A stretch of 64,000 nt of DNA from Bubalus kerabau (Eukaryota; Chordata; Mammalia; Artiodactyla; Bovidae), in the NCBI RefSeq assembly GCF_029407905.1, contig NC_073643.1, positions 28,548,001 to 28,612,000 on the forward strand, written 5' to 3'. Both the position numbers and the translations under genes were made by a program. This document shows, one piece after another, positions 1 to 11,499 of this stretch (its first letter is position 1; every line of letters begins with the position of its first letter). Below the pieces are notes generated by a model, which had not been told where the DNA came from, searched no databases, and saw nothing but the letters and a program-made list of their open reading frames with translations.

Positions 1-214
1 AGGCTGTATACCTGTGCTTTGAACCAGGGATGAAGACAGCCTCACTTTTAAGCACCTCGAAACCACAAGGAAAATCCAGTAAAATTACTGTAAGAATTGA
101 GAATGAATATTTGGCAAGCAAAAAACAGTAATCATCCACTTTATCATGAAAAATTTTAACAGTTGCAATATAATGGTAAATGAGTGGTTATCCCATCTTA
201 CTAAAGATAATATA

Positions 215-443
215 ATAATAGCTGCAAATTACTGAGCATTTCCTATATGCCCAGGATTGTGCTAAATGCTTGACACACATTATCTACTCTATCTTACATA
301 CAGATGAAAAAAGAGAGGCTCAAATAAGTGATGTCACTTGCACAGAATCCCAAAAGCTAATAAAAAGCAGAACTAAAACACAATATGGATTTATCTGATT
401 TCCCAGTTCATGTTCTTAAGAGTCTTAACCACTATGTTGCTTC
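215..443 (+). repeat. MIR SINE relic
   Basis: The order of landmarks matches a core-SINE MIR read on the plus strand: an 'actgagcattt' opening, a 'gtgctaaatgcttgacac' block, 'cagatgaaaa' and a closing 'cttaaccactatgttgc'. It is strongly diverged, as expected for an element that predates the placental radiation. No target duplication survives. Family recognised from memory. Confidence 0.75.
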
Positions 444-659
444 CATAAGAACTAACTTGATATCTTATTCTCAGAGAGTACAAGACAACAGCAGCTGCAA
501 AGTAAAATAACTTCATTATGCAGCTTCAAAAAACAATGGTTATTTATAACAGAAAAGTGCAATTGAATATAGTTTACTAATAATGTCCAGAAGGGGTCTG
601 TGACAAAATCAGTAGCTGTAGTGTCTTAAATAATTCAGTTACCTTATTTCCAAAAGACT
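444..659. other. Unrecognised AT-rich spacer
   Basis: No repeat, splice-bounded exon or convincing frame was recognised between the MIR relic and the BovB fragment. The final ten bases (acagtgttac is at 660-669) begin the BovB target duplication. Confidence 0.4.
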
Positions 660-669
660 ACAGTGTTAC

Positions 670-1150
670 CAAAAAAAAGCAAAGACATTACTTTGCCAAC
701 AAAGGTCCGTCTAGTCAAAGCAGTAGTCATATATGGATATGAAAGTTGGACTATAAAGAAAGCAGAGTGCCGAAGAATTGATGCTTTTGAACTGCAGTGT
801 TGGAGAAGACTCTTGAGAGTTCCTTGAACTGCAAGGAGATCCAACCAGTCCATCCTAAAGAAAATCAGTCCTGAATATTCGTTGGAAGGACTGATGCTGA
901 AGCTGAAACTCCAATACTTTGGCCACCTGATGCAAAGAACTGACTCATTTGAAAAGACCGTCATGCTGGGAAGATTGAAGGCAGGAGGAGAAGGGGACGA
1001 CAGAGGATGAGATTGTTGGATGGCATCACCGACTCAATATACATGAATTTGAGTAAACTCTGGAAGTTGGTGATGGACAGGGAGGCCTTGTGTGCTGCAG
1101 TCCATGGGGATGCATAGAGTCGGACACGACTGAGCAACTGAACTGAACTG
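670..1150 (+). mobile_element. BovB LINE, 5'-truncated 3' end
   Basis: This is the terminal part of a BovB (RTE-clade) LINE: the last codons of the reverse transcriptase frame (the 'gacattactttgccaac' and 'gaattgatgcttttgaactg' blocks) followed by the 3' UTR and the typical 'actga' repeat tail. It is bounded by an imperfect 10-bp target duplication, acagtgttac at 660-669 and acaatgttac at 1151-1160. The coding part carries stops. Long open frames on the minus strand here are antisense shadows. Confidence 0.9.
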
Positions 1151-1160
1151 ACAATGTTAC

Positions 1161-1449
1161 AAAAAATTATTTTCATAAAATATATACATGTATAGATATG
1201 TATGTGTGTACACACAAATTAGAATGCAGTGTTTCCAAAAGAGTTATTAACACTCAGATCCCTGAGAACCGTCCACAGCCCTCAGAATTATAAGTCTTAC
1301 CAGTTACTAGTGATACCAGAATTAGCCCAAGTCATACTGGGACATCACTAACTAGATATTTGAAACCTAGCTGTTCATATTCCTACAACCCACTAACCTC
1401 TACAGCCAATCATTGTTACCATTAATCTAAATAATATCCTACAGTAAGG
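1161..1449. other. Unrecognised spacer
   Basis: AT-rich DNA with a short TA/TG-rich patch near 1180-1215. I recognise no repeat family or gene. Confidence 0.4.
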
Positions 1450-1665
1450 TTTAGCAAATAATGATCTATGGTTCAAATTCAACCTGCTGCCTGTTTTGTA
1501 AGTAAAGTTGTATTAGAACATAGTCATGAACATTAATTTACACATTGCTTATTGCTGCTTTTGCATTACAGTGGTAGAGTCAAACAGTTGCTACAGGGAG
1601 CATCTATCCCCAGAAATGAAAATATTTACTATGTAGTCCTCTATAGAAAAATGTTGCCATGTTCT
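1450..1665 (+). repeat. Old hAT-type DNA transposon relic
   Basis: The series 'tagcaaataatgatctatgg', 'cctgctgcctgttttgtaa', 'attagaacatagtcatg' and 'aaaatatttactatg' follows a widespread mammalian non-autonomous DNA transposon (MER class, hAT-Charlie kind). I am not sure of the exact family name. The 69-codon open frame over part of it (1552-1761) is most simply a chance frame. Confidence 0.5.
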
Positions 1666-4079
1666 ACAATATGGTATGCACAGTTCAAGAAGGATTTGAT
1701 AAATTTCAACAGGCTAGAAATTGTCCTCCTATTTCATAAGTTGCTGGGAGGGAACTATTGATTCCATATTGAATTTCTCATGCTATAAAAAAGAATGTCA
1801 TGTCACACCTCACACTGACCTTTGAAAATGCTGTAATGAAGTGTTTACCAGGCAAGTTGATCGGGAACATCTGAGAGTTCATCCCATGCCAGGACTGTCC
1901 TCATCTGCTTTATGGCATCTTTACATTGTTTCTATTTAGACCTTTAAAAAAAGAGTTAATGAGCTTAAATCTCTTCATTTATTCTCTTTGGGGCAACTGT
2001 CAATTGAAGGCTATGACATTTTCTCTTTCCTTGAAAATGTTCCTTAAAATATTTTAAACCTTAAAACTTTGCTTAACAGCTTCCCTTGCATTGGTTTCTA
2101 CAAACTGTACCTTGTTCCCTTTCCACTAAATCATGTTGACCCTGGAGTCATATATAAATTAGACACGTTCAACTCTTAACGGCATTCATGGCTACTGAGG
2201 GACTTGTCCTTTGAAAGATTAACTGAGCACTTGGCCTTTATTGGTCTGTTCTTGGAATTACTGTATTTCATCTGTTTTCCTTAAGCAACTGGGTCTCTGG
2301 ATGACCCACTTCCAACAAAGAAGGCTGTTTGCTTAACAGCATACTGTATTTTCCCTGATTCTGAATTAAACTCTAGGGATAGTTTTTCCATTTTATACAC
2401 GCAGACTGATAACGCCAACCTTACCCAATTGGATGGAAAGATGATATTTTAGATGTGAAATTTAAGTCCTGCTCTTTTATCCTCAACTCTAGACTGCACA
2501 GGGAATCCCTGATCAAATTTCCTGCAGTTACATACAACATATTAGGCATTAGGGTATACCGCAGAGAAATATCTCTAATGGTGTGCAAGTTGCTGAAGAC
2601 ATTTCACTTGTGCTGTTTAAATAAACTAGTCATGTTTCATCATGCACCATAATGTTTCACTGTTAGCTATACAAACCTTAAGAAGTTTCATATTTTCAGC
2701 AAGGACATGAATTTGAAAATGCACAAGTGTTCACCCCAAGCCAGAGCAGAATAAAATCCCCCTCAAAGGAGGAATGCATTTTTGGTTGTAATGAGACCAT
2801 ATGGTTACCAGAAAAGCAAAACAAGCTACAGTCCCTAGAATATTCTGAAACCCATGCAACAAAGCTCTTAACAAGGAAAACAGGATTGCAACATGGATGA
2901 GAGAATCCTATCTCTCAGTTAAGATCCTACTAAGGCAAGTTGTTCATTTCTGCATGTTGTTCCACTTATGGAAATAAGTTGTGCCCTTAACTCCAGTTCC
3001 AAATACTCCAAAAGAACATTTGCATCAGCCCTTATATCTGCAAATGACATCCCAGGAATGTCAATTTTCTAGTACTGAAACTGCTAAAATGCAAATAGGA
3101 ATGTCTTCACTAATCCTGTGGTTACATATGTCTTGACAAGACTGTGTTAAGACTTATTTTAAAATATACTGTGTTTGATATGTTTTTTCCCTGACCAACC
3201 ATCCATGCAAGAAGACTGTGTCACCATGAGGTGGTGATCTGTTGCAGCAATCAGAATGGGACCAACTAACCAATTGGAGACAGGTCTTTCTTTAGAAGAA
3301 ATACATTCTCTTAGAAGAAATGCATTCTCTTTCCACTGAGAATGTCCAGCTGCTCACGGATAACCCTGGAGGTTAATGTATATTTGCTCCAAAAAGGCAG
3401 TCCATCTGAGGGTGTAGGTAGCACAACAAGCAGTTAGGAGACTTGGAAAGACAAATCCCATTATTTAAGGCCAAGAGCGAAGTGCTACCTAATGGAAGAA
3501 CCACCATAATGTTTCAGTTAATTGAAGTTAATTAATTCACTTTTTGTTTAAGCTCTTTATAGATAGGTTACTGTCACTTGCAAGAGGATACTTTTGCAAA
3601 TGCTCAAAACACAATGAAAGCTCTATTATGATATGTTCATTAGATGTCAAAATGTTGAAGATATGTGACACTTAACAGGAATATTTTGATACGTGAAGAA
3701 GAAGGAGGAAGAATCTAGAACAGTAAGCACAATCCATGAGCTCTGAATGGAAGCAGAATAATGAGGTACCCAGAAAGGAGAGGTGGAAGAATGGTGATGG
3801 GAGGGGCATTAAAAAGGGAAATACCTGGAGGTGAAAGACATGCATACATGTACTTGACCCCAATGTTTGGAGTTATGAATCATTTAAGCAATACTATTTC
3901 TCCACTACTATGAGCAAGAGTGTCCTTCATATTAATATTTATATCATGTTTTTTACCTTATTAACAAATACCTCTACCACATATCAGATGAGAACTTTAA
4001 AACCACTACTCCAAGCTACTACTGATGGCCTTTCTCTATATGGATGAACAGGTGGGGATCAAATCCTTGAGCAAATCAT
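1666..4079. other. Long stretch without recognised features
   Basis: About 2.4 kb with no repeat family I can name, no long frame and no clear exon. It contains a 19-bp tandem duplication at 3292-3329. Being poor in young repeats, it is a reasonable place to look for conserved non-coding sequence, but nothing here shows function directly. Confidence 0.4.
3292..3329. repeat. 19-bp tandem duplication
   Basis: Two adjacent copies of ttagaagaaat(a/g)cattctc occupy 3292-3310 and 3311-3329 and differ at one base. It is a small local duplication with no obvious role. Confidence 0.85.
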
Positions 4080-4318
4080 TGTCAACCATGAAAATCATGA
4101 ATAGTAATAGTGGGAGTCATTAGAGTCTCGTGTTTTGTTCAAGTCATTTTGCTTCCCTAAGACTTAGTTTCCTCATTTGCAAAAAGGAATAGAACACAGA
4201 GATGATATACTATAGAGATTTACAGTGAAAATTACACATAGTATAAAACAATATATGAAAATAGTCTATGTGGCACCATAATACAGTAGGTATTAATTAA
4301 ATTATGGCTGCTGTATTT
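4080..4318 (+). repeat. MIR SINE relic
   Basis: The blocks 'cttagtttcctcatttgcaa', 'agagatgatatac' and 'gtaggtattaattaaat' lie in MIR order (splenetic exit through to the 3' LINE-like end). Diverged, with no visible target duplication. Confidence 0.65.
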
Positions 4319-4936
4319 TCTATAAACACATTTTACATGTTTGCCAATTACATTTACACTTGTCTGTAAATGCACATATTTAAGACAAATTACTTTTCCC
4401 AGACAGAATGTATACACAAAAGGATTTGTAAAAGGAAAAATATTGATTTTTCAGAATCCTATATTGCTGTCATGGTTTAAATACTGGAGTTTTAGAAGAA
4501 ATTTCTTCAAATCATGTAAATATCTAATTAACCCATCTTCCTAATTAGGTAATTTATTCATTATAAAGCAAGTATTGACACTGAAATTATCAAATGACAC
4601 AGCAGAACAAAATTGGATTTGAGGCAATCATGTTTTTATGAGTAAATAATGCTCATAAGTGAAACAGATTAATAGTCTAATTAAATTATGACTTCTTTTA
4701 GAGCCTGTTTATGTCCTAATTTCAGAAATGTATATGTCAACCATACTGTTTAACAGTGCATTCACAAAGGTCAGTGTACTTTACAAAAGCTAACAGGGGT
4801 CTGACAGACTTGAGAAAGGTATTAGTCTTAGCAGAAAGCTAGCATTTGGAAGTTAATGAAAAATTGGCAAAGTTGTGAAAGCAAATACCGAAGAAAGTGT
4901 CTATGCATAAAATATTCAGCAAGATAATAAGGTAAT
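4319..4936. other. Unrecognised spacer
   Basis: AT-rich sequence with short chance frames only. The left target duplication of the following L1 starts at 4937. Confidence 0.4.
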
Positions 4937-4953
4937 ATGGCACTGGTGAACTT

Positions 4954-5884
4954 ATTTTTTTATTGAAGTAAAACTGATTCAAACTATTGTGTTAATTGCT
5001 GCTGTACAGCAAAGTGATTCAGCTATACATACATATATACACTTTTACAAAATATTCTTTACTATTATGATTTATCATAGGATACTGAATGTAGTTCTCT
5101 GGGCTATACAGTAAGATCTTGTTCTTTATCCATTCTTAAATATAAAAGCTTACATCTGGGACTTACCGGGTTGTCCAGTGGTTAAGTCTTCACTTTCCAA
5201 TGCAAGGGGTGCTAATCTAGTTCAATCCCTGAACAGGATCACATATACGGCATAGCCAAAAAAAAAAAAAAAACAAAAAAAACATAAAGCAGAAACAATA
5301 TTATAACAAATTCAGTGAAGACTTTTAAAATGGTCCACATAAAAATTCTTTTAAAAAAATAAAAGCTTACATCTGCTAAGCCCAACCTCCCACTCCAACC
5401 CCCCCATCCTCTTCCCGTTTGCAACCACTAGTCTGTTCTCTATGTCTATGATTCTGTTTCTTTTTCATAGATAAGTTCATTTGGGTCATAGTTCAGAGTC
5501 TACATATAAGTGATAGCATGTGGTATTTATCTTTATCTTTCTGAGTTACTTCATTTAGTATGATGATCTGTAGTTACATCCATGTCACTGCAAATGGCAT
5601 TATTCTGTTCTTTTTTATGGCTGAGTAGTATTCCATTTTATGTATGTACCACCTCTTCTTTATCCATTCATCTGTTGCTAGACATTTAGGTCTTTTCCAT
5701 GTCTTGGCTATTGTGAATAGTTCACATGCTATGAACATAGGGGTGCATGTATCTTTTTGAATTATAGTTTGTTCCAGATATAAGTCCAGGAATGGGACTG
5801 TTGGATCATATGATAATTCTATGTTTAGTTTTCTGGGGAAACTCTAACTGCTTTCTGCAGTGGCTGCACAAAACTTACATTCCC
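4954..5884 (-). mobile_element. L1 LINE, 5'-truncated, minus strand
   Basis: On the minus strand this holds the end of L1 ORF2 and the artiodactyl-type L1 3' UTR, whose poly-A side lies at the left (tttttttattgaag). A 17-bp target duplication with one mismatch, atggca(c/t)tggtgaactt, bounds it at 4937-4953 and 5885-5901. A CHR-type SINE later inserted at 5159-5358. ORF2 is broken. The duplication shows that both L1 ends are original. Confidence 0.9.
5159..5358 (+). mobile_element. CHR-2-type SINE (tRNA-Glu derived)
   Basis: The tRNA-like head runs 'ggacttaccgggttgtccag' through the B-box-like 'agttcaatccctg'. An A-rich linker and a tail matching the cetartiodactyl CHR-2 pattern ('acaatattataacaaattca', 'atggtccacat') follow. 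A perfect 17-bp duplication, ataaaagcttacatctg, lies at 5142-5158 and 5359-5375. It is nested inside the L1 at 4954-5884, so it is younger than that L1. Confidence 0.85.
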
Positions 5885-6059
5885 ATGGCATTGGTGAACT
5901 TTAACAAGTATAATGCAGAGTGCATATGGAAGAGAAAAAAAAAATTAATGGCTATGGATTTGTGACTTTATCCTGGCATGAATACAGTAAAAACAAATAA
6001 AAAATTAAACAAATGTATAAAAGATACTATGTTTTTCTGATAATAGAAATGTGGATTAA

Positions 6060-6750
6060 ATATAAAGTCCTTGCTTCTTGTCCAAGTTTCCTCTTCCTCT
6101 TTACCCCAGATCCATCCCTTCTCTTTTTTATAATGCACTTTCTGAAATTGAAATAAAACATACAAACAGAAAAATGCATATGGAATTTTATAATCATTTA
6201 TGAGGCTTATTGGAGAAGGAAATGGCAACCCACTCCGGTATTCTTGCCTGGAGAATCCCATGGACCGAGGAGCCTGGTGGGCTGCTGTCTGTGGGGTCGC
6301 ACAGAGTCAGACATGACTGAAGTGACTTAGCATGCATTGAGGCTTATATAAATGGACTCACACAATATGTATTCTTTCTATTGAGGTTTCTTTCATAAAA
6401 TACTATGGTTGTAAGATTTGTTTCCATGTTGTTACATGTAGTGGTTATTTTCATTGCTCTAATGTATATAACAAGTTTTGCCATTAAAATACCTTTGGTA
6501 TAAATAGTCTGTACCAGCCTTTTATACTTACATATTTTGGGAATTATACCTAGGAGTGGAATTGCTAGGTCAAAGCTTTGTGGCTCGCATGCTTTAGATT
6601 TCCAAACTGATGGTGTTAACTTAGCCTATTGAAAGCACTGCTTGGACGTGTCAGTGGGTCTATAAAGCCCTCAGTGCTCAGCATTACCATGTTTACTTTG
6701 CTTTTAGTTTTAGCCATTTTTATATGTAGTGTCATTTCAGTGGATTCCTG
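6060..6750 (-). mobile_element. Old L1 relic, minus strand
   Basis: Read on the minus strand, the order matches the end of L1 ORF2 and 3' region: 'atttgtttccatgttgttac', 'ttatacctaggagtggaatt' and 'tagttttagccattttta'. It is much more diverged than the L1 at 4954-5884 and is interrupted by a Bov-A SINE. Ends are approximate. Confidence 0.6.
6211..6337 (+). mobile_element. Bov-A SINE monomer
   Basis: A single Bov-A unit, from 'tggagaaggaaatggcaacc' to the 'gactgaagtgacttagca' end shared with BovB. It is flanked by a perfect 10-bp duplication, tgaggcttat, at 6201-6210 and 6338-6347, and sits inside the older L1 relic. Confidence 0.9.
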
Positions 6751-6837
6751 TTTTCTTTATACTCACACAACAAAATGCACATATCTTAAGTGTCCATGGA
6801 TGTCACAAATTTATTAATCCATGTAAACATTCTGTTA

Positions 6838-6918
6838 TTATTCTGTCTCTAAGTCATGCCTGACCCTTTGTGACCCCATGGACTGCAATGCATCAGGCTC
6901 CTCTGTTCTCTACTCTAG
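6838..6918 (-). mobile_element. Bov-A SINE fragment
   Basis: The minus-strand 3' end of a Bov-A unit is visible ('aagtcatgcctgaccctttg', 'accccatggactgca'). It stops where plus-strand BovB sequence begins, so the SINE is truncated or the join is an old rearrangement. Confidence 0.6.
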
Positions 6919-8105
6919 AAAAGGTCACTTTTCTTTCCAATAATAAAGAAGGGCAATGCCAAAGAATGTTCAAACTACAGAACAATGGTGTTCATTTCAC
7001 ATGCTAGCAATATTATGCTCAAAATTCTTCAAGTTAGTTTTAGCTGTATGTGAACTGAGAACTTCCAGAGGTACGAGCTGGATTTAGAAAAGGCAGAGGA
7101 ACCAGAGATCAAATTAACCAACAGTCATTGGATCATAGGGAAAGCAAGAGAATTCAAGAAAAGCATCTACTTCATTGACTATTCTAAAGTCTTTCACTTT
7201 GCACAATAAACTGTGGAAAATTCTTGGAGAAACGAGAGTACCAGATCACTTTACTTGTCTCATGAGAAATCTGTATGCAGATCAAGAAAAAAACAGTTAG
7301 ACCTGGACATGGAACAACTGGTTCAAAACTGGGAAAGAAGTACGATAAGGTTGTATATTGTCACCCTGCTTATTTAACTACTGTGCAGAGTACATCATGT
7401 GAAATGCCAGGCTGGATGAATCATACACTGAAATCAAGATTGGTGGGAGAAACATCAACAATCTCAGATAGGCAGATGACACCACTCTAATAGCAGAAAG
7501 TGAAGAGGAACTGAAGAACCTCTTGATTAAAGTGAAAGAGGAGAGTGAAAAAGTTGGCTTGAAACACAACATTCAAAAACCTAAGATCATGGCATCCAGC
7601 CCTATCACTTCATGGCAAATGGAAGGGAAAAAAAGTGGAAGCAGTGACAAATATTTTTTTCTTGGGCTCCAAAATCACTTCGGATGTTGACTGCAGCTAT
7701 GAGATGAAAACACACTTGCTCCTTGGAAGGAAAGCTCTGACAAACATAGATGGCATACTAAAAAGCAGAGACATCACTTTGCTGACAAAGGTCTACCTAG
7801 TCAAAGCTATGGTTTTTCCAGTAATCATGTACAGATGTGAGATTTGGATCATAAAGAAGGCTGAGTGCCAAAAAATTGATGCTTTTGAACTGTGGTGCTG
7901 GAAAAGACTCTAGAGAGTCCCTTGTACTGCAAGGAGACCAAACCAGTTAATCCTAAAAGAAAGCAACCCTGAATGTTCATTGGATGGACTGATGTTGAAG
8001 CTCCAATATTTTGGCCACCTGATGCAAAGAGCTGACTTATTGGAAAGAAACTGATGCTGGTAAAGATTGAAGACAAAAGGAGAAGGGAGGAGCAGAGGAT
8101 GTGAT
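6917..8105 (+). mobile_element. Decayed BovB LINE, RT region
   Basis: It covers BovB from the start of the reverse transcriptase core ('gaagggcaatgccaaagaat') through motif A (a decayed 'cattgactattctaaag') and the YADD region (now 'aggcagatgac') to part of the 3' UTR. The BovB 3' tail is absent: it stops at about 8105 against L1 sequence. Many substitutions, stops and shifts mark it as one of the older BovB copies here. The longest remaining piece of frame is 7635-7913. Confidence 0.85.
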
Positions 8106-9825
8106 ATAACCTCTATTCAAAGCAAAATATAGTATAGAACATTTCCATCATCCCCAAAAGTATTGTCTTTCCTTTTTCATTCAATTTCGTGCTCCCACCT
8201 GAAGAATTACTGTCCTGATTTCTATCACTATAGTTCTCTTCTTGGACTTCAAATAAGTAAAATCCTACAGCATATAATCACTTATGTCTGGCATCTTTTG
8301 CTCAATATTTTGTGTTTGATATTGTAATTTATTACAATATTCATTATAACATATGCCAATATTACTCATTTTCTTTTACCTGCCAAACAATATTCCATTG
8401 TATAAATATACCACAGATTATTCCATTCTCCTGGTGATGACCATTTGAGTTCCTTCAAACTGGGTTATGATGAACATTTTTACAAATCTTTCTGTGAATC
8501 TTTGTTAGTTTTTTTTTTTTTTTAATCTTGGGTAAATACCTAGATTGAAATTCTAGGGGTAAGAAGAGAATGTATATTTAATTTTATAAGAAACTTCTAA
8601 CTAGTTATACATGATATCTGTACAATGTAACCTTCCTACAAGCATTTAATGGGACTCCCCTGGTGGCTCAGATGGTAAAGAATCTGCCTGCAATGCAGGA
8701 GATGTGGCTTTGATTCCTGGGTCAGGAAGATCCACTAGAGAAAGGAATGGTTACCCACTCCAGTTTTCTTGCCTGGAGAGTTCCATGGACAGAGGAGTCT
8801 GGCAAGCTACAGTCTGTGGAGTTGCATAGAGTCAGACACAAGTGAGCAATTAACACTTTCACTTGTCACAAGCATTTATTAAAGTTATATTAGCTCCATA
8901 TCTTCGCCAGCAATTAGCATTGTCACACTCAATTTTATTTATTGTAGTAGTATAAAATGATATATGATTTCAGTTTTAATTTGCACTTTTCTGGTAATTA
9001 ATGATGTCAAGCATTTTTTCGATGTTTGTGCTTATTGATCATTCTTAAATCTCCTTAAGTAAAGTATTTCTTCAAAAGTTTTACCCTTTTTGTTGAATCA
9101 TCTGTCCTTATAACATTGATAAGTAGATATTCTTTATATATTCCGGGTAAAAGTCCTTTTTTCAGATTTCTGAACTGTAAATATTTTGTTTAAGTCTGTG
9201 ACTTGCCTGTTCATTTTCCTAATTTTTTTGATACATAGTAGTTTTATCTTTAATGTTGACAAAATACATGCTATCAATTTTTGTAATGGCTAGTGCTTTT
9301 TTGTGTGTTTTGCCTAATAAATCTTTGCCTACTCAAGGTGATAAAGACATTTTCCTATAGAAGATTTCTGGTTGTAGATTTTATATGTAGGTGTTTGATC
9401 TATCTTGAGTTAATTTTATTTTGGACTGATAAACGAATTGATTCAGCATTATTTGTTTAAAAAGACATTCCTACCCCATGAATTTAACACCTTGGTTTAA
9501 AATAGCAGGCTGTATAGGTAGATAGATAGATATAGGTCTATATCTCAACTCCATTTGGTTCTACTGATATATTTGTCATTCCTTACATTGATACTATCTC
9601 AATTAATGTAGCTTTATAGTGGTTCTCAAAAGCATGTAATATATGTCTTTCAACTTTGTGCATTAAGAAAAAAGTATGCTTTTATACAAATATATCTTAT
9701 ATAAATATATACACATATTCTTTGCAGTTGCATTTTAATTTTAGAATAAGTTCATTAATTTCTTAAAAAAATACTACTGCAATTTTGATCAGGACTAAGC
9801 TGAATCTATAGCTTTCTGACTGCTT
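8106..9825 (-). mobile_element. Old L1 LINE relic, minus strand
   Basis: The minus strand follows the 3' UTR and C-terminal ORF2 of an old mammalian L1 over 1.5 kb: 'tactgtcctgatttctatca', 'cttgggtaaatacctag', 'ttttaatttgcacttttctg', 'gaactgtaaatattttg' and 'ctttgcctactcaagg'. The reading frame is destroyed. A Bov-tA inserted at 8649-8877. A short GATA-type repeat lies near 9520. Confidence 0.8.
8649..8877 (+). mobile_element. Bov-tA SINE
   Basis: The tRNA-Glu-derived head ('ggtggctcagatggtaaaga', 'tttgattcctgggtcagg') is fused to a Bov-A body ending 'agtgagcaattaacac'. A perfect 11-bp duplication, acaagcattta, lies at 8638-8648 and 8878-8888 within the old L1, proving a later insertion. Confidence 0.93.
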
Positions 9826-9844
9826 TTGTAATTTATTATTTATC

Positions 9845-10400
9845 TTTCATTTTCAGCAATATGAGATATCTCAGTATATTTTTCTTTGTATCTGTGTTTC
9901 TTGGGTTTTACAGTACTTCTTGAATCTCTGCCTTGGACACTGATTAGTTTTTTAGCATTCTTAGTCCCAATATTCTCCACTATTGCTTCTGCCCTATTCA
10001 CTCCTTTGTCTACTTCTAAGACTCCAATCACATATATGTTAGACATTTGTACTGTATTCTAAACATCCATTTGTTCCTGTCTATATTCTCTATCCTTATG
10101 GAGCTCCTTGATTCAGTTTGAATATTTTGTTTTGACCTATTTTCCAACTTCTTATTTCTTCAGATGTGGTTAGTCTGCTGATGAATCCAACCACTTGGTT
10201 TAACACAATCTCTGCCATTGAGATCTTAACCACTCATTTTATTATTTAAGTTCTAGAATTTCCATCTTTTAAAATTCCCAGTTCTTTGCTAAAATTCACC
10301 ATCTTGTCACAATTTCTGAACATATTAATAAAAGCTATGTTTTATAGCTCTAATATATGCTTATTTTCTTGGTCAATCTCAGTTGCTTTATTCCTTGTTT
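9845..10400 (-). mobile_element. L1/HAL1 ORF1-type relic, minus strand
   Basis: A 68-codon minus-strand frame (9840-10046) begins MSNIYVIGVLE and continues with AEAIVENIGTKNAKKL. This resembles the conserved RNA-recognition part of mammalian L1/HAL1 ORF1 proteins, which bind the element's RNA. Upstream on the same strand (to about 10400) lies an A-rich stretch like the ORF1 coiled-coil coding region. The frame is broken at both ends. I cannot tell HAL1 from an L1 5' half. Confidence 0.55.
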
Positions 10401-10439
10401 TGGGCTGGTTCTTGACATTTTGCACCTTATTGCTTTTTA

Positions 10440-10620
10440 CTCTGAATTATAGTTAAAGTGTTATATTCATTTCAGATGTACAGCCTAGTGCTTTGATATT
10501 TTATAGATTATACTCCATTTGTAGTTACTATAAAATATTGATTATATTCCCTGTTCATTACATCATTGTATCATATTTATTTTCTAAGTGCCTGGTTAAT
10601 TTTTATTGTTTACCACATTG
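10440..10620 (-). mobile_element. Old L1 3' UTR fragment
   Basis: The run 'ttcatttcagatgtacagcc', 'tgatattttatagattata' and 'agttactataaaatattg' resembles an old L1 3' UTR in minus orientation. Boundaries and family are uncertain. Confidence 0.45.
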
Positions 10621-11499
10621 CATACCATTGTATAAAAGATTAGCATCAATCATTTGAAGCATTAGCTAATGTCATCCTTCTCCATAGAAGAATTATTTGT
10701 GTTATCATAAAGTAGGTGGGTGTGTCTCCATAATCCAAATGGAAGCTGAAACAATTTTAAGTTGGGCATTAGTTATTATGAATACTTACCTATTTCTCAT
10801 TCAGTATCACGTGTAGAATGCAAGACCTTTAGATACCAGCTGAAAGATTGGGGTATTTACCCAGAGCCCTTGACTCCATAGTTTTTCCTCAGCAACATGA
10901 GACAGCCAATACTCTGCTGAATTGCTTATCCTCTCAACCACTGCTTTAGTATTTGTTATTAATTTTACTGGGAGAAGTGGCTCCAGGCACTGCAATAACT
11001 TCCTTTGGTATTCCTCATGCTTTGTCTTTTTTTTAAGTTCTCAATCCATTGGTATCTTTTTAATGTCTTAAAACAGATAGTATTCTAAGTATTTTTCTAA
11101 CTTATTTTATTGTTCTCAGCAAAAAGGCTGTTCTGAAACCTCCTAGTTAGTCATTACTAGAAGCTGAATTTTTTTTCTCTTAAAAGATAGATATTTGTAG
11201 AAGTTAATGAACTAGCTTTCCAAAAATATGAAAATATCATCCTCTCTGATAATTCTAAAAGAGACAAGGTTCCCCTAATGTAAATTCAGTTCAATAACAT
11301 TCAGAAAATTTAACTGATATATGTCAATCTGTAATTGGCAATATATGATGTTGCTTGATGGTAATGAGAAATGCAACTTATGAGTGTGACAGATGCTCTG
11401 ATTAAACACTGTTCAGATGCACCTCTAAAAAGTGTATCACAAAATACAACCAAGCCAGCATAGCAAAATCTAAAAGAACTGAACTGAAATGTAAACAAC
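10621..11499. other. Unrecognised spacer
   Basis: AT-rich DNA without a confident repeat or gene. Its right-hand end may be the start of the ORF1-type relic that follows. Confidence 0.35.

Noticed and set aside
8649..8725. tRNA-Glu gene
   Set aside because: This and similar heads at 27288, 35314, 55403 and 63238 are the tRNA-derived part of Bov-tA SINEs; they cannot fold as full tRNAs and are fused to a Bov-A body.
9840..10046. 68-codon minus-strand frame as a host gene
   Set aside because: The start resembles L1/HAL1 ORF1 protein, so it is called a retroelement relic.
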